From NCBI GenBank assembly GCA_902619615.1, contig CACNFD010000002.1:1-64000 (forward strand): a stretch of 64,000 bases of DNA, read 5' to 3'. Both the position numbers and the translations under genes were made by a program. Positions 46,975 to 57,029 of the stretch are shown here, piece after piece (position 1 is the stretch's first letter; every line of letters begins with the position of its first letter). The DNA is from an uncultured SAR116 cluster alpha proteobacterium (GTDB lineage Bacteria > Pseudomonadota > Alphaproteobacteria > Puniceispirillales > Marisalimonadaceae). The notes beneath the pieces were generated by a model, which saw only the letters and a program-made list of their open reading frames with translations, was not told where the DNA came from and did not search any database.

Positions 46975-48066
46975 TTAAATAATTTTGTTTAATATTTTTA
47001 TCAAATTTTCTGTGATATTACTAGTAGAAGCATTGCCACCAAGATCTCTAGTAAAGTTTTCTTTGTCTTTAAGTAATTCTAATACTGAGTCGTTAATTAA
47101 ATTAGAAGCTAAAATTAATTTGTCTATTTCCCTATTTTTTCCAAGCCAATCTAATAACATTGCCGAAGATAAAATTAACGATATTGGATTTGCAATATTT
47201 TTGTCTGCAATATCAGGAGCAGCTCCGTGTTGTGCTTGAGCCATTGCATGATTGCTACCAGCATTTAATGATCCAGCTAGACCTAAAGATCCAGACAATT
47301 CAGTTGCTAAGTCTGATAAAATATCACCAAACATGTTTGTAGTTACAATAACATCAAACTGGTCAGGTTTCCTTACAAGATGTGCAGCGCATGCGTCTAC
47401 TAGCATCTCTTCGTAATCAACATCATTATACTTTGAAGATATATGTCTACATGCATCAAGAAAAATACCGTCAGTAATTTTCATTACATTTGCTTTGTGG
47501 ACAACATGGATTTTAGATTTTTTTGATTTATTGACAGATCTAGATTTGGCTATTTCAAATGCTGATTTTGCAATTTTTAAAGAAGCTTCTTTTGTAATCT
47601 TTCGCAATGATAATCCAACACCAGGTATAGGACTAAACTCTCCACTACCGTCATACATGTTCCTATCAGCATAAAAACCTTCGGTATTTTCACGTACAAT
47701 CACTAAGTCCATATTTTGTGATAATGATTTTACATTAACATAATTTTTAGCAGGTCTAATATTAGAATATAAATCTAGTTCAATACGAAGTTTAGCCGAT
47801 GGATTTATTCCTCCATTAGAAACTGAAGGATAAGCATTATGATCAACAGGACCTAAAATTATACCATCAGCTTCTTTAGATTTTAATAACAAATTATCTG
47901 TGAAAGTTAGTCCACTTTTTTTTAGTAAATTAAAACCTAAGATCTCCTTATGTATTTCTATGTCTAGCTTTAATTTAGAATTTAATAAGTTAATTATATC
48001 TAAAGTAGAACTTACAATTTCTGGTCCAATACCATCTCCATCAAAGACCAATATATCAACAGACAT
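46975..48066 (-). CDS. isopropylmalate/isocitrate/tartrate dehydrogenase family
   Basis: 'FDGDGIGPEIV', 'DLVIVRENTEGFYADRNMYDG', 'DVIVTTNMFGDILSDLATELSGSLGLAGSLNAG'. Confidence 0.92.
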   Translation of the reverse strand: MSVDILVFDGDGIGPEIVSSTLDIINLLNSKLKLDIEIHKEILGFNLLKKSGLTFTDNLLLKSKEADGIILGPVDHNAYPSVSNGGINPSAKLRIELDLYSNIRPAKNYVNVKSLSQNMDLVIVRENTEGFYADRNMYDGSGEFSPIPGVGLSLRKITKEASLKIAKSAFEIAKSRSVNKSKKSKIHVVHKANVMKITDGIFLDACRHISSKYNDVDYEEMLVDACAAHLVRKPDQFDVIVTTNMFGDILSDLATELSGSLGLAGSLNAGSNHAMAQAQHGAAPDIADKNIANPISLILSSAMLLDWLGKNREIDKLILASNLINDSVLELLKDKENFTRDLGGNASTSNITENLIKILNKII

Positions 48067-48078
48067 AAAAATACCTTT

Positions 48079-48870
48079 TTATTGACCTTTAAAAGTTATC
48101 GATTTTTTATTTACAAAAGCCTCGATACCATCAATCCCATCTTTTGTTTTGGCTGACTCAGCAATCATTCTTGCCTCATACTCCATTTGACCTTCAAGTG
48201 AATCTAAAAAGCTGTTATTAATTAAATTCTTCAACTTACCAAATGCTAAAGATGGACCTGAGGCTAATTTTTTAGCTAAATTATTTGCTTCATCCTTTAA
48301 ATCCTTAAAATCTACAACCTTATTAATCAATCCCCAGTCAAGTGCCTCATTCGCACTTAAAACCCTATTCGTTAAGATAAGTTCTGTATATCTCCTCGTA
48401 CCTATAATTCTAGGAAGAAAATACGTTGAAGATCCATCTGGTGTTAATCCTATTTTTGAATATGCTGAAACAAATGTTGCATTTGTTGAAGCAATTGCAA
48501 TATCTGCAAATCCAACAAAAGAAAACCCTGCACCAGCAGCAACACCATTAACTGCAACTATTAATGGAGCATTCATTCTTGAAAGTCTTGAAATTGCTCC
48601 ATGAAGGGTTGTTGTTACTTCTTTCAAATGACTAGAAGTCTTATTACCATATTTATGAAAGGAGTTAACGTCACCACCTGCACAAAAAGCGTCTTCTCCT
48701 GATCCGGTCATTAAAACGGACCTTATTTTAGGATTATCGTCGCATTCTAACGAAACTTTAAACAAGTCTTCCGCCATAGTCTGATTTAGAGAATTGTATT
48801 GTTTTGGTCTATTTAATTCAATATATGCTATTTCATTTTCGATTTTAAAATTTATTGTCTCTAAATCCAT
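48079..48870 (-). CDS. enoyl-CoA hydratase/isomerase family
   Basis: 'AYIELNRPKQYNSLNQ', 'GEDAFCAGGDVNSF', 'APLIVAVNGVAAGAGFSF', 'SAYSKIGLTPDGSSTYFLPRIIG'. Confidence 0.94.
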   Translation of the reverse strand: MDLETINFKIENEIAYIELNRPKQYNSLNQTMAEDLFKVSLECDDNPKIRSVLMTGSGEDAFCAGGDVNSFHKYGNKTSSHLKEVTTTLHGAISRLSRMNAPLIVAVNGVAAGAGFSFVGFADIAIASTNATFVSAYSKIGLTPDGSSTYFLPRIIGTRRYTELILTNRVLSANEALDWGLINKVVDFKDLKDEANNLAKKLASGPSLAFGKLKNLINNSFLDSLEGQMEYEARMIAESAKTKDGIDGIEAFVNKKSITFKGQ

Positions 48871-48887
48871 AATAACTATTCTCCATA

Positions 48888-50042
48888 TTATTTTTTTATT
48901 GTATTCAAAATTTCTTTTGTATGTTCACCTAATAAAGGCGGAGATCTATAAAGTTGAGATGGTGTGTTAGATAATTTTACCGGAAACCCTGTCATCTTAA
49001 TTTGTCTACCCTCTGGTCCATTAGAACTTATGACCATCTCATTATCCTGAATTAACTGGCTATTCAAAGCTTCTGGAAGTGAAACTATTTTTGCTGCAGG
49101 ACACCCAGCTTTGTTTAATTTTTTAATCCAATAATCAGAATTCTCAGAAATCATTCTTTCATTTATAATTTCGTTAAGACTATCTCTATTTTTCATCCTA
49201 TTAGAATTATTTTTATATAAGTCATTTTCTAATAAATTTGTTAAATCAATGCATTTAAGAAATATACTACAAAACTTGTCACTTGCTGGTGCTACTGCTA
49301 TTTCTCCATCAGATGTTTTGAAAATTCCATAAGGAGCTAAAATAGGATGATTGTTTCCTGATTTTTTAGGTGCTTTTCCGGTTACAAAACTCTCTGAAGA
49401 TAAATATGCCATCATAGATATTAAACCAGATGTCAGGCAAGATTCAACTTTTTGTCCATTACCTGTTTTTACACGTGATTGTAAAGCGCACACAATACCA
49501 AACGCGCAATATAATCCTGCAACTAAATCTGATATAGGCATAGCAGCTCTCATTGGCCCACTTTCTTCTGTTCCATTTAATGACATAAAACCAGATAATG
49601 CTTGTGCAATAAAATCAAAAGCAGGTCTGTCACTCATTTCTCCTTTACTGCCAAATCCATTAACAGAAGCACTAATTAATTTTGGATTAATTGATTTTAA
49701 AGTATCATAATCAAAACCCATTTTATCAAAAACACCAGCTTTAAAATTTTCTACAACTACATCTGCATCTGAAAGTAAAGATCTTAAAATATCTTTTTCC
49801 GAATCCACATAAAGATCAAGAATTACAGATTTTTTATTTCTATTAAACTGTGCAAAATATGAACTATAACCCTCTACCATATCTCCTTGATTTCTGACAT
49901 TATCACCTTTTGGCGGTTCAATTTTGATAACATCAGCTCCCATATCAGCAAGTAACATAGTACAAAAAGGGCCAGATAATACTCTTGTTAGGTCAATAAC
50001 CTTTATGCCTGAAAGAGCTCCATTTTTATTCACTGATGTCAT
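48888..50042 (-). CDS. CaiB/BaiF (class III) CoA-transferase
   Basis: 'GIKVIDLTRVLSGPFCTMLLADMGADVIKIEPPKGD', 'SYFAQFNRNKKSVILDL', 'VENFKAGVFDKMGFDYDTLKSINP'. Confidence 0.96.
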   Translation of the reverse strand: MTSVNKNGALSGIKVIDLTRVLSGPFCTMLLADMGADVIKIEPPKGDNVRNQGDMVEGYSSYFAQFNRNKKSVILDLYVDSEKDILRSLLSDADVVVENFKAGVFDKMGFDYDTLKSINPKLISASVNGFGSKGEMSDRPAFDFIAQALSGFMSLNGTEESGPMRAAMPISDLVAGLYCAFGIVCALQSRVKTGNGQKVESCLTSGLISMMAYLSSESFVTGKAPKKSGNNHPILAPYGIFKTSDGEIAVAPASDKFCSIFLKCIDLTNLLENDLYKNNSNRMKNRDSLNEIINERMISENSDYWIKKLNKAGCPAAKIVSLPEALNSQLIQDNEMVISSNGPEGRQIKMTGFPVKLSNTPSQLYRSPPLLGEHTKEILNTIKK

Positions 50043-50981
50043 TTAAGCTCCAACTGCTGTAGGAACATCATTCATTGAATAAGAAAGCAACCTTGGGCCA
50101 GCTTTCATAACTTGACCAGGTAATTTATGACCTACTAATTTTTCAACTTTTTTTGCTATAGTAATCAATTTGTCTAGATTAATACCTGTCTCAATACCCA
50201 TTTCATGAAGCAAATATATCAGATCCTCGGAACAAATATTTCCTGTTGCGTTAGGTGCAAAAGGACAGCCCCCCATTCCTCCAAAACAACTTTCATAATC
50301 TGTAATACCTAAATGTAAACCTGTCATTACATTTGCCAAACCTATGCCTCTTGTGTTGTGAAAATGAAGTGTTATTTCAAAATTTGGAACCATGTCTCTA
50401 ATAGTATTTACTGCTTCAGTAACAACTGTTGGAGTTGCCATGCCTGTGGTATCTCCTAAAGTCACACCTTTAAAGCCCATCATTTTATATTCTTTAGAGA
50501 TTTCGCCTAACCTTTTTGGAGAAACATTTCCTTCAAAAGGACAACCAAATGCAGTAGCAATATCACCTTGTATAGGTATATTATTATCTTCTGCAATTTT
50601 AACAATTTCTCTAAATCCTAATAATGATTCTTTTACACTTCTATTTACATTTTTTTTATTATGGCTTTCTGAAGCTGACAGAAAAACTACTATCTCATCA
50701 ATTTTAGCTTCGGTTGCTCTAACGGCCCCTCTAGCATTTGGCACTAATGCAGCTAAAGTTGTATTTTTATCTTTTTTTACATTTTCAAGAATCGTTGAAG
50801 CGTCAGCTAGTTGAGGAATTGCTTTTGGAGACACAAAAGAGGAAACTTCTATTCTAGGAAATCCTGCATCAATTAAGTTATTTATAATTTCTACTTTATC
50901 TTCAGTTTTTAGGATAGTTTTTTCAGATTGAAAACCATCTCTCGGCCCCACTTCTGTAACTTTAATATTTTTATTTTCCAT
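50043..50981 (-). CDS. hydroxymethylglutaryl-CoA lyase family (HMGL / citramalyl-CoA-lyase-like)
   Basis: 'VTEVGPRDGFQSEK', 'TLGDTTGMATP', 'TLHFHNTRGIGLANVMTGLHLGITDYESCFGGMGGCPFAPNATGNICSEDLIYLLHEMGI'. Confidence 0.94.
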   Translation of the reverse strand: MENKNIKVTEVGPRDGFQSEKTILKTEDKVEIINNLIDAGFPRIEVSSFVSPKAIPQLADASTILENVKKDKNTTLAALVPNARGAVRATEAKIDEIVVFLSASESHNKKNVNRSVKESLLGFREIVKIAEDNNIPIQGDIATAFGCPFEGNVSPKRLGEISKEYKMMGFKGVTLGDTTGMATPTVVTEAVNTIRDMVPNFEITLHFHNTRGIGLANVMTGLHLGITDYESCFGGMGGCPFAPNATGNICSEDLIYLLHEMGIETGINLDKLITIAKKVEKLVGHKLPGQVMKAGPRLLSYSMNDVPTAVGA

Positions 50982-51052
50982 AAATTTATCCTTTTTAATT
51001 TATGACAAGTAAGGTTAACAATAAGATTAATTTAAAAAAATACAACAATCTC

Positions 51053-51081
51053 TTGACCTTTTAAAAATTTAGTAGTGATAA
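51053..51081 (+). promoter_or_regulatory. candidate sigma70-type promoter for the TAXI-TRAP operon
   Basis: TTGACC, 17-nt spacer, TGATAA; 40 nt upstream of ATG 51121. Confidence 0.4.
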
Positions 51082-51120
51082 TCATTAATTATAAACAACT
51101 TTAAAATTTGGGGGAATTCA

Positions 51121-52077
51121 ATGAAACGTATTTCGAGTGCACTATTAGTCGCCTCTTCCTTGTTAGTAACATCATCAGTTGCATATTCTGATCAGTTTCT
51201 CAGAATGGTGTCTGGACCTTCAGGTGGATCTTGGTATCCTCTTGGTGCAAAAGTAATGCAAGTCATGGAAACTAATATTAAGGGAGTTTCAACATCTAAT
51301 ACTTCTGGCGGTGGAATATCAAACGTAATGTCTGTTGATGGAGGTGATGCTGAAATTGGATGGACATATGCTCACACAGTTGCCAATGGCTATACTGGAA
51401 AAGGTAAATTCAAAAAAGCACATAAAAATGTAAGATATTTTGCAACTTTATATCCTGCAGCTTTCCAAGTTGCTGTGAGAGCAGATTCAAAAATTAAGGG
51501 TTTTGAAGATATGAAGTCAGCAAATATCAGTCCTGGAAAACCAAAATGGACAGGTACTGCATTTTGTGAATCAATAATAAAAGACTATGGGTATGATTTT
51601 AACACTATCAAAAAAAATGGTGGTGTAGTTCATATGGTAAGTTATAAGGAATCAGTTGCTCTAATGAAAGACGGACAAGCAGATGTTTTTATGGCTGCCA
51701 CTTCTGTTCCACAGGCTAGTTTTATTGAACTTGAAAATAGCCCTGGTATAAGATTTATTGGTCTTCCTAAAGAAAGAATAGATAGGATTGTTAAAAATAA
51801 TCCAGGTTATATTTATGGTAAAATCCCAGCTAGTGCTTACAAATCACTCGATAAGGATATACCAACTTTAGGTATTGTAACTTCTATGATTGTGCATAAA
51901 GATTTGTCTGATGATTTAGTATATAAAATGACCAAAGCTTTTTGGGATAATCATGCTGAGTTTGTAAAAGTTAAAGGCGTTTGGAAAAAAGTAATCCTAA
52001 AAGATGCTGTTAATGGTGCAGCAGTACCAATTCATCCTGGAGCTGCAAAGTACTATAAAGAACAAGGTGTTATGTAA
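51121..52077 (+). CDS. TAXI-family TRAP transporter substrate-binding protein
   Basis: 'FLRMVSGPSGGSWYPLGAKVMQVMETNIKGVSTSNTSGGGISNVMSVDGGDAEIGWTYA'. Confidence 0.95.
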   Translation: MKRISSALLVASSLLVTSSVAYSDQFLRMVSGPSGGSWYPLGAKVMQVMETNIKGVSTSNTSGGGISNVMSVDGGDAEIGWTYAHTVANGYTGKGKFKKAHKNVRYFATLYPAAFQVAVRADSKIKGFEDMKSANISPGKPKWTGTAFCESIIKDYGYDFNTIKKNGGVVHMVSYKESVALMKDGQADVFMAATSVPQASFIELENSPGIRFIGLPKERIDRIVKNNPGYIYGKIPASAYKSLDKDIPTLGIVTSMIVHKDLSDDLVYKMTKAFWDNHAEFVKVKGVWKKVILKDAVNGAAVPIHPGAAKYYKEQGVM

Positions 52078-52084
52078 ATCTTAA

Positions 52085-52115
52085 TCAGAAAGGCACTATT
52101 TTTGTGCCTTTCTGA
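52085..52115 (+). terminator. 12-bp perfect intercistronic stem-loop after TAXI SBP (no T-tract)
   Basis: TCAGAAAGGCAC-tattttt-GTGCCTTTCTGA. Confidence 0.65.
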
Positions 52116-52134
52116 ACATTAGCATTTTATATAA

Positions 52135-54150
52135 ATGGCGCAAAATACCAAAAAATTAGTATATAACGAAATTAAAGAAATAAGTTTCTTTGACGAATTA
52201 CTAGAATGGAACAAAGATAAATCAATTTATTATTGGATTATAGTTCTTTGCTCTTGGTTATCTGTTGGATTGGCATTTTATCATTTATTTGTTGCAGTTT
52301 ATGGAACTCCTGAAGGTAGATCATTTAGATCTATCCATCTATCTGCAATGATGGTTTTAGCGGTATTTATTTATCCTCTTTTTCGAAATAATATAAAAGA
52401 TCCCATAATTATAAAAAATGACTCAAATGGTAATTTTTTAAGGTCTCTTGGTTTTTGTTACGATCTCATAATTATACTTTCAATAATTTTTGTCCAGTTA
52501 TGGACAACCTGGGATGTTGAAAACTTTATGATGAGATACGGAGACAAATATATTGGGGATATAATTGTAGGCTCCATACTCATATTTATTGTTTTAGATG
52601 CAACTAGAAGAGCTGTCGGTTGGGCTATGGTATTTGTTGCAGGTTTTTTTATGTTACATGCTTTATATGCACACAAGTTTTTTGGTTTTTTTTATGGTCC
52701 TCCAACAAGATTAGCTAAGTACATAGATACTCTATTTATGACATCTGATGGAATATATGGAATACCACTTTATGTTGCTTCAACATATATAGTTTTATTT
52801 ATAATATTTGGTGGAATTTTAATAAGATCTGGTGTTGGAAGATTTTTTGTTGACTTAGCAGTTGCACTCACAGGCCATAGAACCGGAGGACCAGCAAAGG
52901 CTGCTGTAGTAGCTTCAGGAATGACTGGAACAGTATACGGATCTGCTGTTGCAAATGTTGTTACGACTGGCTCATTTACTATTCCGCTGATGAAAAATTA
53001 TGGTTACAGAGCTAAATTTGCTGCTGCTGTTGAAGCGTGTGCTTCATCTGGAGGACAAATTACACCTCCAATAATGGGTGCGGCTGCTTTTATAATGGCT
53101 GAATTTTTAGAAGCACCTTATTCATATGTAATTCTGGCAGCAATAATACCTGCCTTTTTATATTTTACCACAATTTATTTCATGGTTCACGTTGAGGCAG
53201 AAAAACATGGGATTGAAAAAATTGATAAATCTGTATTACCAAATGTTATAGAAGTTCTTAAAAGTGGTGGGCATATGTTACTTTCACTTGTTGTACTAAT
53301 AGGTCTACTGATTTATGGCAAAACAGCTATGACTGCTGGGTTTTGGAGTATTGTTTCTGTTATCATTCTTAGTTTTATTAAAAAAAATACAAGGATGTCA
53401 GTTATTGATTTATTGGGAGCATTCGAGAGCGGCATCAAATCTACTGTTCCAGTCACTATAGCGTGTGCTTGTGCAGGAATAATTATTGGTTCCGTTTTTG
53501 TTTCAGGTCTAGGGCTTAAATTTACACAATCAGTTATAGACCTATCAGGCGGTGTTTTATTTATTTTGTTATGTTTAACAGCAATTTCTGCTATTATTCT
53601 TGGCATGGGAATGACTACTACTGCTGTTTATATCACTGTTGCCGCCCTTATAGTTCCATCATTAATTGAATCCGGTATATTGCCAATTGCGGCTCATATG
53701 TTTGCATTTTATTTTGGAGTTGTTTCAACTATTACACCACCAGTTGCACTAGCCTCGTTTGCAGGTGCTGCAATAGCAAAATCTCCTCCAATGTCAACGG
53801 CTGTTGAGTCAAGTAAGGTTGGGATAGCTAAATATATTGTCCCCTTTGCTTTTGTTTATAACCCTTCGTTGTTGATGGAAGGACCAATTATTTGGAGTAT
53901 TTATAGTTTAATGTCTGTGCTTTTAGCTTATTGGTGTATGACGTTAGGGCTTGAGGGTTGGTTTAATGGTAAACTTAATGCATTTAAAAGAATTTTGGCT
54001 TTGATCGGATCAGTTACATTATTAATTCCACCATTACAAAATATTTATGGGATAGATGGCATTTACTACAACCTCATAGGTTTTCTTATTCTAATGATAA
54101 TATATTACCTACAAGGAAAACTTAATTTCAAGTTGAAGGTATCAACATGA
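52135..54150 (+). CDS. TRAP transporter fused permease (4TM-12TM)
   Basis: 'GRFFVDLAVALTGHRTGGPAKAAVVASGMTGTVYGSAVANVVTTGSFTIPLMKNYGYRAKFAAAVEACASSGGQITPPIMGAAAFIMAEF'. Confidence 0.97.
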   Translation: MAQNTKKLVYNEIKEISFFDELLEWNKDKSIYYWIIVLCSWLSVGLAFYHLFVAVYGTPEGRSFRSIHLSAMMVLAVFIYPLFRNNIKDPIIIKNDSNGNFLRSLGFCYDLIIILSIIFVQLWTTWDVENFMMRYGDKYIGDIIVGSILIFIVLDATRRAVGWAMVFVAGFFMLHALYAHKFFGFFYGPPTRLAKYIDTLFMTSDGIYGIPLYVASTYIVLFIIFGGILIRSGVGRFFVDLAVALTGHRTGGPAKAAVVASGMTGTVYGSAVANVVTTGSFTIPLMKNYGYRAKFAAAVEACASSGGQITPPIMGAAAFIMAEFLEAPYSYVILAAIIPAFLYFTTIYFMVHVEAEKHGIEKIDKSVLPNVIEVLKSGGHMLLSLVVLIGLLIYGKTAMTAGFWSIVSVIILSFIKKNTRMSVIDLLGAFESGIKSTVPVTIACACAGIIIGSVFVSGLGLKFTQSVIDLSGGVLFILLCLTAISAIILGMGMTTTAVYITVAALIVPSLIESGILPIAAHMFAFYFGVVSTITPPVALASFAGAAIAKSPPMSTAVESSKVGIAKYIVPFAFVYNPSLLMEGPIIWSIYSLMSVLLAYWCMTLGLEGWFNGKLNAFKRILALIGSVTLLIPPLQNIYGIDGIYYNLIGFLILMIIYYLQGKLNFKLKVST

Positions 54151-54332
54151 ATAAAATATTTTTAGGGAAACCTATTCATTGGTTATTGATAATAATTACA
54201 ACAGCTATAATATTTGCATGTGGGTTTAACAAAATGCATGTTAGCAATTTCAATTTATTTATTTCTATTATATTTATTTCTGTTGCCATTTTGATTTTTC
54301 TAATATTAGAGACTTCAAAACAAAAGAATTGA
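54147..54332 (+). CDS. small hypothetical membrane protein (61 aa, 2 TM)
   Basis: ATGA overlap with TRAP permease stop; two hydrophobic helices. Confidence 0.55.
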   Translation: MNKIFLGKPIHWLLIIITTAIIFACGFNKMHVSNFNLFISIIFISVAILIFLILETSKQKN

Positions 54333-54397
54333 TTACTTATATTTCTTTGTTATCCTCATTTTTAATTTATTAAATGTTAGTCAAATCAGGTGTTTTA

Positions 54398-55954
54398 ATG
54401 GCCAAAAAAGAATTGGAAATTCTGTTAAAAGCAACAAAAATTAACAAATCGTTTGGAAATTTTGTTGCAAATAAAGATATTGATATTTCAATTGCTAAAG
54501 GCCAAATACATGCTCTCTTGGGAGAAAATGGTGCTGGTAAATCAACATTGGTGAAAATATTTTATGGTGTGCTTCAACCAGACAAAGGATCAATAGAAAT
54601 TAATAACCAAAAAGTAACTATAACATCACCAAATGTGGCTCGAAAAAACGGAATTGGAATGGTGTTTCAACATTTTTCTCTTTTTCCTGCTCTTACAGTT
54701 GCAGAAAATATTTTAATCGCACTTGATAAGAAAATTAAGTTTAATAAAGTAGTTGATGAAATAACGAAATTGTCAAAAGAGTGGGAATTATTTGTTGATC
54801 CTTTGAAATTAGTAAGTGAGTTATCAGTTGGCGAAAAACAAAGGGTAGAAATTATTAGATGCTTAATGCAAAATCCAGATCTATTAATTATGGATGAGCC
54901 AACCTCTGTTCTTACTCCTCAAGAAATAAAAAATTTATTTAAAATTTTAAAAAGGCTCTCATCTTCAGGATGTTCTATATTATATATAAGCCATAAATTA
55001 GAAGAAATAATACAGTTGGCTGATAAAGTAACTATCTTAAAGTCAGGGGAATCTATTGCTTCAATTGATGCTAGGAAAACAACAACCAATTTTTTAGCAG
55101 AGACAATGGTTGGTAAAAAAATTACTGAATTAAAAAAAACTATTAAGTCAAAATCAAAAAACGTTGCATTTGAGGTGAAAAATTTAGACAAGCTGAAAGA
55201 CCATGAGTTTGGAATTTCGTTAACAAATATAAATTTAAAGGTTAATTATGGAGAAATTTTAGGTGTTGCTGGAATTGCTGGTAATGGACAAGTAGAGTTG
55301 ATGGAAATCTTGAGCGGCGAAATTAATTGTGAAGATAATAACCAAATACTCTTAGATAAATTACCCATTGGTAAAACTTATATAAATGAAAGACGAAAAC
55401 TTGGAATTGAAACAATACCAGAAGAGAGAACTTTTCAAGCTACCGTCCCAAACTTAACTTTAAGTGAAAATACATTCCTCACTTACTTTTTCAAATACAA
55501 TAATACTAAAAACTTGATTTCAAATTTATTAAATAATCCTCAAAACAGTATAGAAGAAAGTACAAAAATAATCAAAAACAATGATGTAAGGTGTCCAGAA
55601 ATAAATCCTCTAGCTAGTCAATTGTCTGGAGGAAATTTACAAAAATTCATTTTAGGAAGATCTTTAGCTAATAACCCTAAAGTTGCAATTTTTTCTCAAC
55701 CTACTTGGGGCGTTGACATTGGTGCAGCAACCGCCATTAGACAAAAATTATTAGATCTCTCTCAAAACGGAAAAGCAGTTATCTTAATAAGTCAGGATTT
55801 GGAAGAAATTTTCGAATTATCAGATAAGGTTTGTGTAATCAATGAAGGTGTTTTAAGTGAAATATTTGATGTCAGAGATATAACAGCAACAGATGTTGGA
55901 TTACTAATGGGTGGTAAAAATAAAAAAAATAATAAGATGGAACGTATTAAATGA
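54398..55954 (+). CDS. ABC transporter ATP-binding protein, double ATPase (BMP/nucleoside type)
   Basis: 'LLGENGAGKSTLVKIFYGVLQPDKGSI', 'MVFQHFSLFPALTVAENI', second half 'LSGGNLQKFILGRSLANNPKVAIFSQPTWGVDIGAA'. Confidence 0.94.
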   Translation: MAKKELEILLKATKINKSFGNFVANKDIDISIAKGQIHALLGENGAGKSTLVKIFYGVLQPDKGSIEINNQKVTITSPNVARKNGIGMVFQHFSLFPALTVAENILIALDKKIKFNKVVDEITKLSKEWELFVDPLKLVSELSVGEKQRVEIIRCLMQNPDLLIMDEPTSVLTPQEIKNLFKILKRLSSSGCSILYISHKLEEIIQLADKVTILKSGESIASIDARKTTTNFLAETMVGKKITELKKTIKSKSKNVAFEVKNLDKLKDHEFGISLTNINLKVNYGEILGVAGIAGNGQVELMEILSGEINCEDNNQILLDKLPIGKTYINERRKLGIETIPEERTFQATVPNLTLSENTFLTYFFKYNNTKNLISNLLNNPQNSIEESTKIIKNNDVRCPEINPLASQLSGGNLQKFILGRSLANNPKVAIFSQPTWGVDIGAATAIRQKLLDLSQNGKAVILISQDLEEIFELSDKVCVINEGVLSEIFDVRDITATDVGLLMGGKNKKNNKMERIK

Positions 55955-57027
55955 TTACTTTTATACCAAGAGTTAAAGTTTCAAAAAACTGGGTAATCAT
56001 AGCACCTATATTATCAATAGTTTTTACAATATTTTTTGGTTTACTAATTTTTACGTTCCTAGGTTACAACCCACTAGAGACTCTTTATCAAATCTTTGTG
56101 TCTCCTTTCTCAAGAATAGACCGTATTAGTGATATATTAGTTAAGGCTTGCCCACTAATTATCATCGGCACTGGTTTGATGTTATGTTTTAAGTCTAATG
56201 TTTGGAATATTGGAGCTGAAGGTCAATTTATTATGGGAGCTTTGTTAGCTGGTTTTATAGCATTGTCATTTCCAAATATTGAAACAAAATTCTTTTTACT
56301 AATTACTATTTTAGCTGGCTTTGTCGGGGGGGCATTATGGGCATTTATACCAGCAATTTTGAAAACTAAATTAAATGTAAATGAGATTTTAGTAAGTTTG
56401 ATGCTGGTTTATGTTGCAATGTTATTTATAGATTTTATTGTAAGAGGACCATTGCGCGATCCAATGAGCTTTGGGTTTCCACTATCTAAACCCTATCCTG
56501 AAGGAGCAATAATAAATAAAATACCTTTTCCAGGAATTGGTTTTCTTGGACAACTTCATTATGGGATTTTGTTTGTTTTTTTATTAGTACCTATTTCTTG
56601 GATTTTTGTTAATAAAACTTTAGGTGGTTTTAAAATCAATGTATTAGGATCTGCACCACAGGCAGCAAAATTTGCAGGTTTTAAACAAAATTCAATTACT
56701 TTAACTGTTCTTTTATTATCTGGTGGCTTAGCTGGCGTTGCAGGAGTTATTGAAGTATCAGCAAATATAGGTCAATTACAACCAGAAGTGTCATTTGGCT
56801 ATGGATTTACAGCAATAATTGTTGCTTTTCTTGGAAGATTAAGCCCTGTTGGAATTTTATTTGCTGGAATAATTATAGCAACAGTTAAGCTTGGTGCTGA
56901 TAATGCTCAAATGACTATGGGTATACCAAAAGTTGTAACAGGTTTATTTGAAGGTATTTTGCTCTTTTTTTTGTTAACAGGTGAAACTCTTCAAAAATAC
57001 AAGATAAAGTGGTCTGAGGGTAAGTAA
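55951..57027 (+). CDS. ABC transporter permease (BMP/nucleoside type, YufP-like)
   Basis: 'NVWNIGAEGQFIMGALLAG', 'KLNVNEILVSLMLVYVA', 'GFTAIIVAFLGRLSPVGIL'. Confidence 0.94.
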   Translation: MITFIPRVKVSKNWVIIAPILSIVFTIFFGLLIFTFLGYNPLETLYQIFVSPFSRIDRISDILVKACPLIIIGTGLMLCFKSNVWNIGAEGQFIMGALLAGFIALSFPNIETKFFLLITILAGFVGGALWAFIPAILKTKLNVNEILVSLMLVYVAMLFIDFIVRGPLRDPMSFGFPLSKPYPEGAIINKIPFPGIGFLGQLHYGILFVFLLVPISWIFVNKTLGGFKINVLGSAPQAAKFAGFKQNSITLTVLLLSGGLAGVAGVIEVSANIGQLQPEVSFGYGFTAIIVAFLGRLSPVGILFAGIIIATVKLGADNAQMTMGIPKVVTGLFEGILLFFLLTGETLQKYKIKWSEGK

Positions 57028-57029
57028 CA

